From Xestospongia bergquistia (lineage: Eukaryota > Porifera > Demospongiae > Haplosclerida > Petrosiidae): a stretch of 64,000 nt of DNA. This document shows positions 61,764-64,000 of the stretch, in pieces. The notes beneath the pieces were generated by a model. The model was not told the origin of the DNA. It ran no database searches and worked only from the letters and a program-made list of their open reading frames with translations. Every line of letters starts with the position of its first letter. Positions within the stretch are counted from its first letter, which is position 1. Made by a program: the position numbers and the translations under genes. Location: positions 5,045,155 through 5,109,154 of the forward strand of contig OZ014422.1 in the NCBI GenBank assembly GCA_963965975.1, read 5' to 3'.

Positions 61764-64000
61764 TGAAGAGGACATACGTACTATCTATTTATACAGTCCA
61801 ATCAAATTACAACAACCACGTGTAAGATAAGTGAGGTTTATTTTTTGAAATAATTAACTAGTTCGTGTAGATAATGCTGTTCAGTTTCTTTGAGAGTTGT
61901 TTCACGTACTCTCTTCACTTGTTGTTGACACTTCTGCTCTTGTTCAGCTAATGTAGTAGCCATCTAAAGAATATATTAATCAGTATTGACTAAATATGGA
62001 GTTGTTATATAATATATTATTACCAAGTCAACTATTGCTGTTTTTAATGACTTCAAAGTTTCTTTCAGTTCTTGTACAACTCCTTCAAGATTGGCTGTCT
62101 TCTTGGTAGCTATGAGAGAGAGAGAGAGAGTACACACCCTCATTAATTAATCATCATCATATAACCTTGCTTATATTTGTTTTCTGCATGTTCTCTTTAA
62201 TTCGTGAGACATTTTCTGTTTGTCTGTTTCAATTTCTTCCTTCAATTTCACTATCTCCTTTTCCTTGTTTAATTTTACACCAGTCAATATCTTATTGTGT
62301 TCCTCTTGAACTTGCTGTAAAAGCAACATGAATAGCTTCTTGTCTTCTCTCATCTTCCTTCTTCCATAATTTATGAGCAGCAGATATAGCTGTGTCCAAC
62401 TAAATAAAGTGAATGATTATAATCATATTATATATAAATAATTTATTAGATTATAAATGAAGTTTGTTGTGATATATATATGTATATATATTATGCTGTT
62501 TACATCTTTACAGTGTAAAGATGATGCACCTTAGTTTGGTAGTTTCTGCTTGATAATGTAGTTCAAGTTTACACTTCTCTTCTAATAACTCTTCTTTAAG
62601 TCTTCCTGTGGAGTCTTCATGAAGTTTTAAACAAGCTGAACGACATCTAATAATAATTAATAATGTAGAGTTTACTAGACAGAATACTCACTGTTCTAAG
62701 TTTGTCTTGAGTTTCATTTCAGCCATTACTTGATGTGTATCAATTTGTGTTTGTAATTCCTTTATCTGTTGCCTCAACATTTCTTCCTTCTCTTCTCACT
62801 CTCTTCCAGTTCTTTCTTGTAACATCTGCCACTCCTGAATTACTGACTATTAAAACAAACAAAAACAAATATATTAATTTTTTATTATATCAACTGTTAT
62901 GTACTTCAGATTCTTTAATTTTTTGTGCATGCTCAGATACTAATAATTGTTCTTGTGATGTTGAGAGTTGATATCTCAAGTCTTCAATTTGGGCTATCAA
63001 ATCTCTTCTCTCTTCTTCTAAATTCTCTGATGAATTATAACTTGACTAGTGTTAGCCAATAGCTATAGATATTGTAAGTAGTATACATGAGATTGAGCTT
63101 GTAATAAAGACTGATCATTGCCTTGAGAATAGTTTGTTGCATTCTCTTTACTCTAGAAAAGAAAACTACATTTTTTGACTTGTTTGTTTCACTGACTTGT
63201 TCTAATTGTTGCCTAGCAACAGATAGTTCTTCTTTGAGCTGATTCAGTTCAGTTCTATATTGCTCATTAGATGAAGTGAGTGCAGTTTCATAATTTTGAC
63301 GTAAACATTGAAGAGCATCACTTTGATTAAGATTAGATAACTAAATAAGGAAGACATAGTAACAGAGCATACTTGTAGGGATCTTAGAAATTTGAGAATA
63401 ACTCTTAGTTTGTAAATAATAAAGATGACAGTAATATCACCTATATAATAGCACACTGAGAAACATTATATGTAATTTGATTTCTATAGTGATAATCAAC
63501 AGATGTGGATAATAGGGGACTTCTGTCATTAATGTACTATTATATATGTAGGGTCCAAGTTTGGTTACATTTTTTTCAAGGACAGAGGGAGTGTCAACCT
63601 GCATTAATTTTTGAAAGAATACTTTGTGTTTGTAATGACAGCTGTGATTAAAATGTATCATCATAGATTAACTTCGATTTTGCATTAACTAAATATTCCT
63701 TTAAAATAGTAGATTGTTTTATGTATAACTTAATGATAGAATATAACAGTAGAGTTTAATGTGCAATCTTTTGGCTTAGGATATAAATATATTCAAATAT
63801 CATAGCTTAAATGACTGTTGTTTTGATGTTCAAGAATAAGAACCCAACCTATCATTGATTAGTGGTTAAGGCTAGCCAATCAGATTCAACTACCTGATCT
63901 TATCAATTGTCCTTGAAGCTGCACGATCAACCACTAAGAAGACAACTATTGGATGTCCTGAAAACTCAAAACCATCAACAAGCTTGTAGTGACTGTTCTA
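61764..64000. repeat. Segmental duplication, copy B (longer)
   Basis: 61764-62180 and 63483-64000 match the two parts of copy A at 55493-56480, including the short PRPF3-upstream segment with the ccacgtg box, although no PRPF3 exon is present here. The duplication runs off the window end. Confidence 0.85.
61838..63340 (-). pseudogene. Coiled-coil gene, probably inactivated
   Basis: At least seven exon-like pieces on the minus strand code for charged heptad sequence: 63197-63340 (LSNLNQSDALQCLRQNYETA), ~63085-63150, ~62907-63030 (ENLEEERRDLIAQIEDLRYQ), ~62690-62850 (EEMLRQQIKELQTQIDTHQV), ~62530-62650, ~62160-62400 (EEHNKILTGVKLNKEKEIVK), 62024-62109 and the last exon 61838-61963 ending VNYFKK. 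A TGA at 62796-62798 interrupts the frame of one piece, and the 62160-62400 piece needs a frame change to join AAHKLWKKEDERRQEAI to the following coil. This suggests a decaying gene, though alternative splicing or sequence errors could explain it. A centrosomal or trafficking coiled-coil protein is a guess; I do not recognise it. Confidence 0.55.

Overview
This is a 64 kb piece of an AT-rich animal nuclear genome. The intron/exon genes, the very short introns (a strong peak near 43-53 bp), the tight spacing and the gene content (TLNRD1, HPS6, CDC42SE, PRUNE-BCH, SECISBP2, a multi-MATH TRAF-like gene, a cathepsin-L relative with an altered active site) fit a demosponge, with Amphimedon the best guess. 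That identification is inference from style and content, not a database match. No bacterial operon, tRNA, rRNA or CRISPR signal was seen.

Layout. 1-4.2 kb is a tandem array of a decayed ~1.3 kb repeat. From 4.8 to 55.5 kb genes are packed almost end to end and alternate strand nearly without exception: an orphan membrane protein (-), TAPT1 (+), SLC25A44 (-), a cathepsin-like gene (-), a small basic orphan (+), TLNRD1 (-), isochorismatase-like (+), SPPL2 (-), dUTPase (+), LSM7 (-), an SH2-like transmembrane protein (+), CDC42SE (-), enolase (+), SECISBP2 (-), PRUNE/BCH (+), HPS6 (-), MGAT1 (+), SLC25A42 (-), a UBE2E/D-type E2 (+) and PRPF3 (-). Nine pairs are head-to-head, with start codons 55-371 bp apart, and the stop codons of neighbouring pairs are mostly 120-260 bp apart. 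A 3.7 kb PRPF3 intron holds two intronless secreted glycoside-hydrolase-like genes in tandem on the opposite strand.

The last 8.5 kb looks younger. A single-exon 1281-residue gene with two RING/zinc-finger blocks and six MATH domains lies between two copies of a segmental duplication. The duplication carries the PRPF3 upstream region and parts of a coiled-coil gene that appears broken.

The genes are mostly unrelated housekeeping functions: splicing (LSM7, PRPF3), selenoprotein synthesis (SECISBP2), glycolysis (enolase), nucleotide hygiene (dUTPase), mitochondrial transport (two SLC25 carriers), Golgi glycosylation (MGAT1), endolysosomal trafficking and proteolysis (HPS6, SPPL2, cathepsin-like), and cytoskeletal or Rho-type signalling (TLNRD1, CDC42SE, PRUNE-BCH). 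The layout suggests shared promoters rather than a shared pathway. The most unusual proteins are the cathepsin relative without a normal active-site cysteine, the SH2-like domain lacking its phosphotyrosine arginine and attached to a membrane anchor, the PRUNE-BCH fusion with an intact DHH site, the nested hydrolase pair and the six-MATH gene. Exon boundaries were worked out by hand from GT/AG sites and reading-frame continuity.
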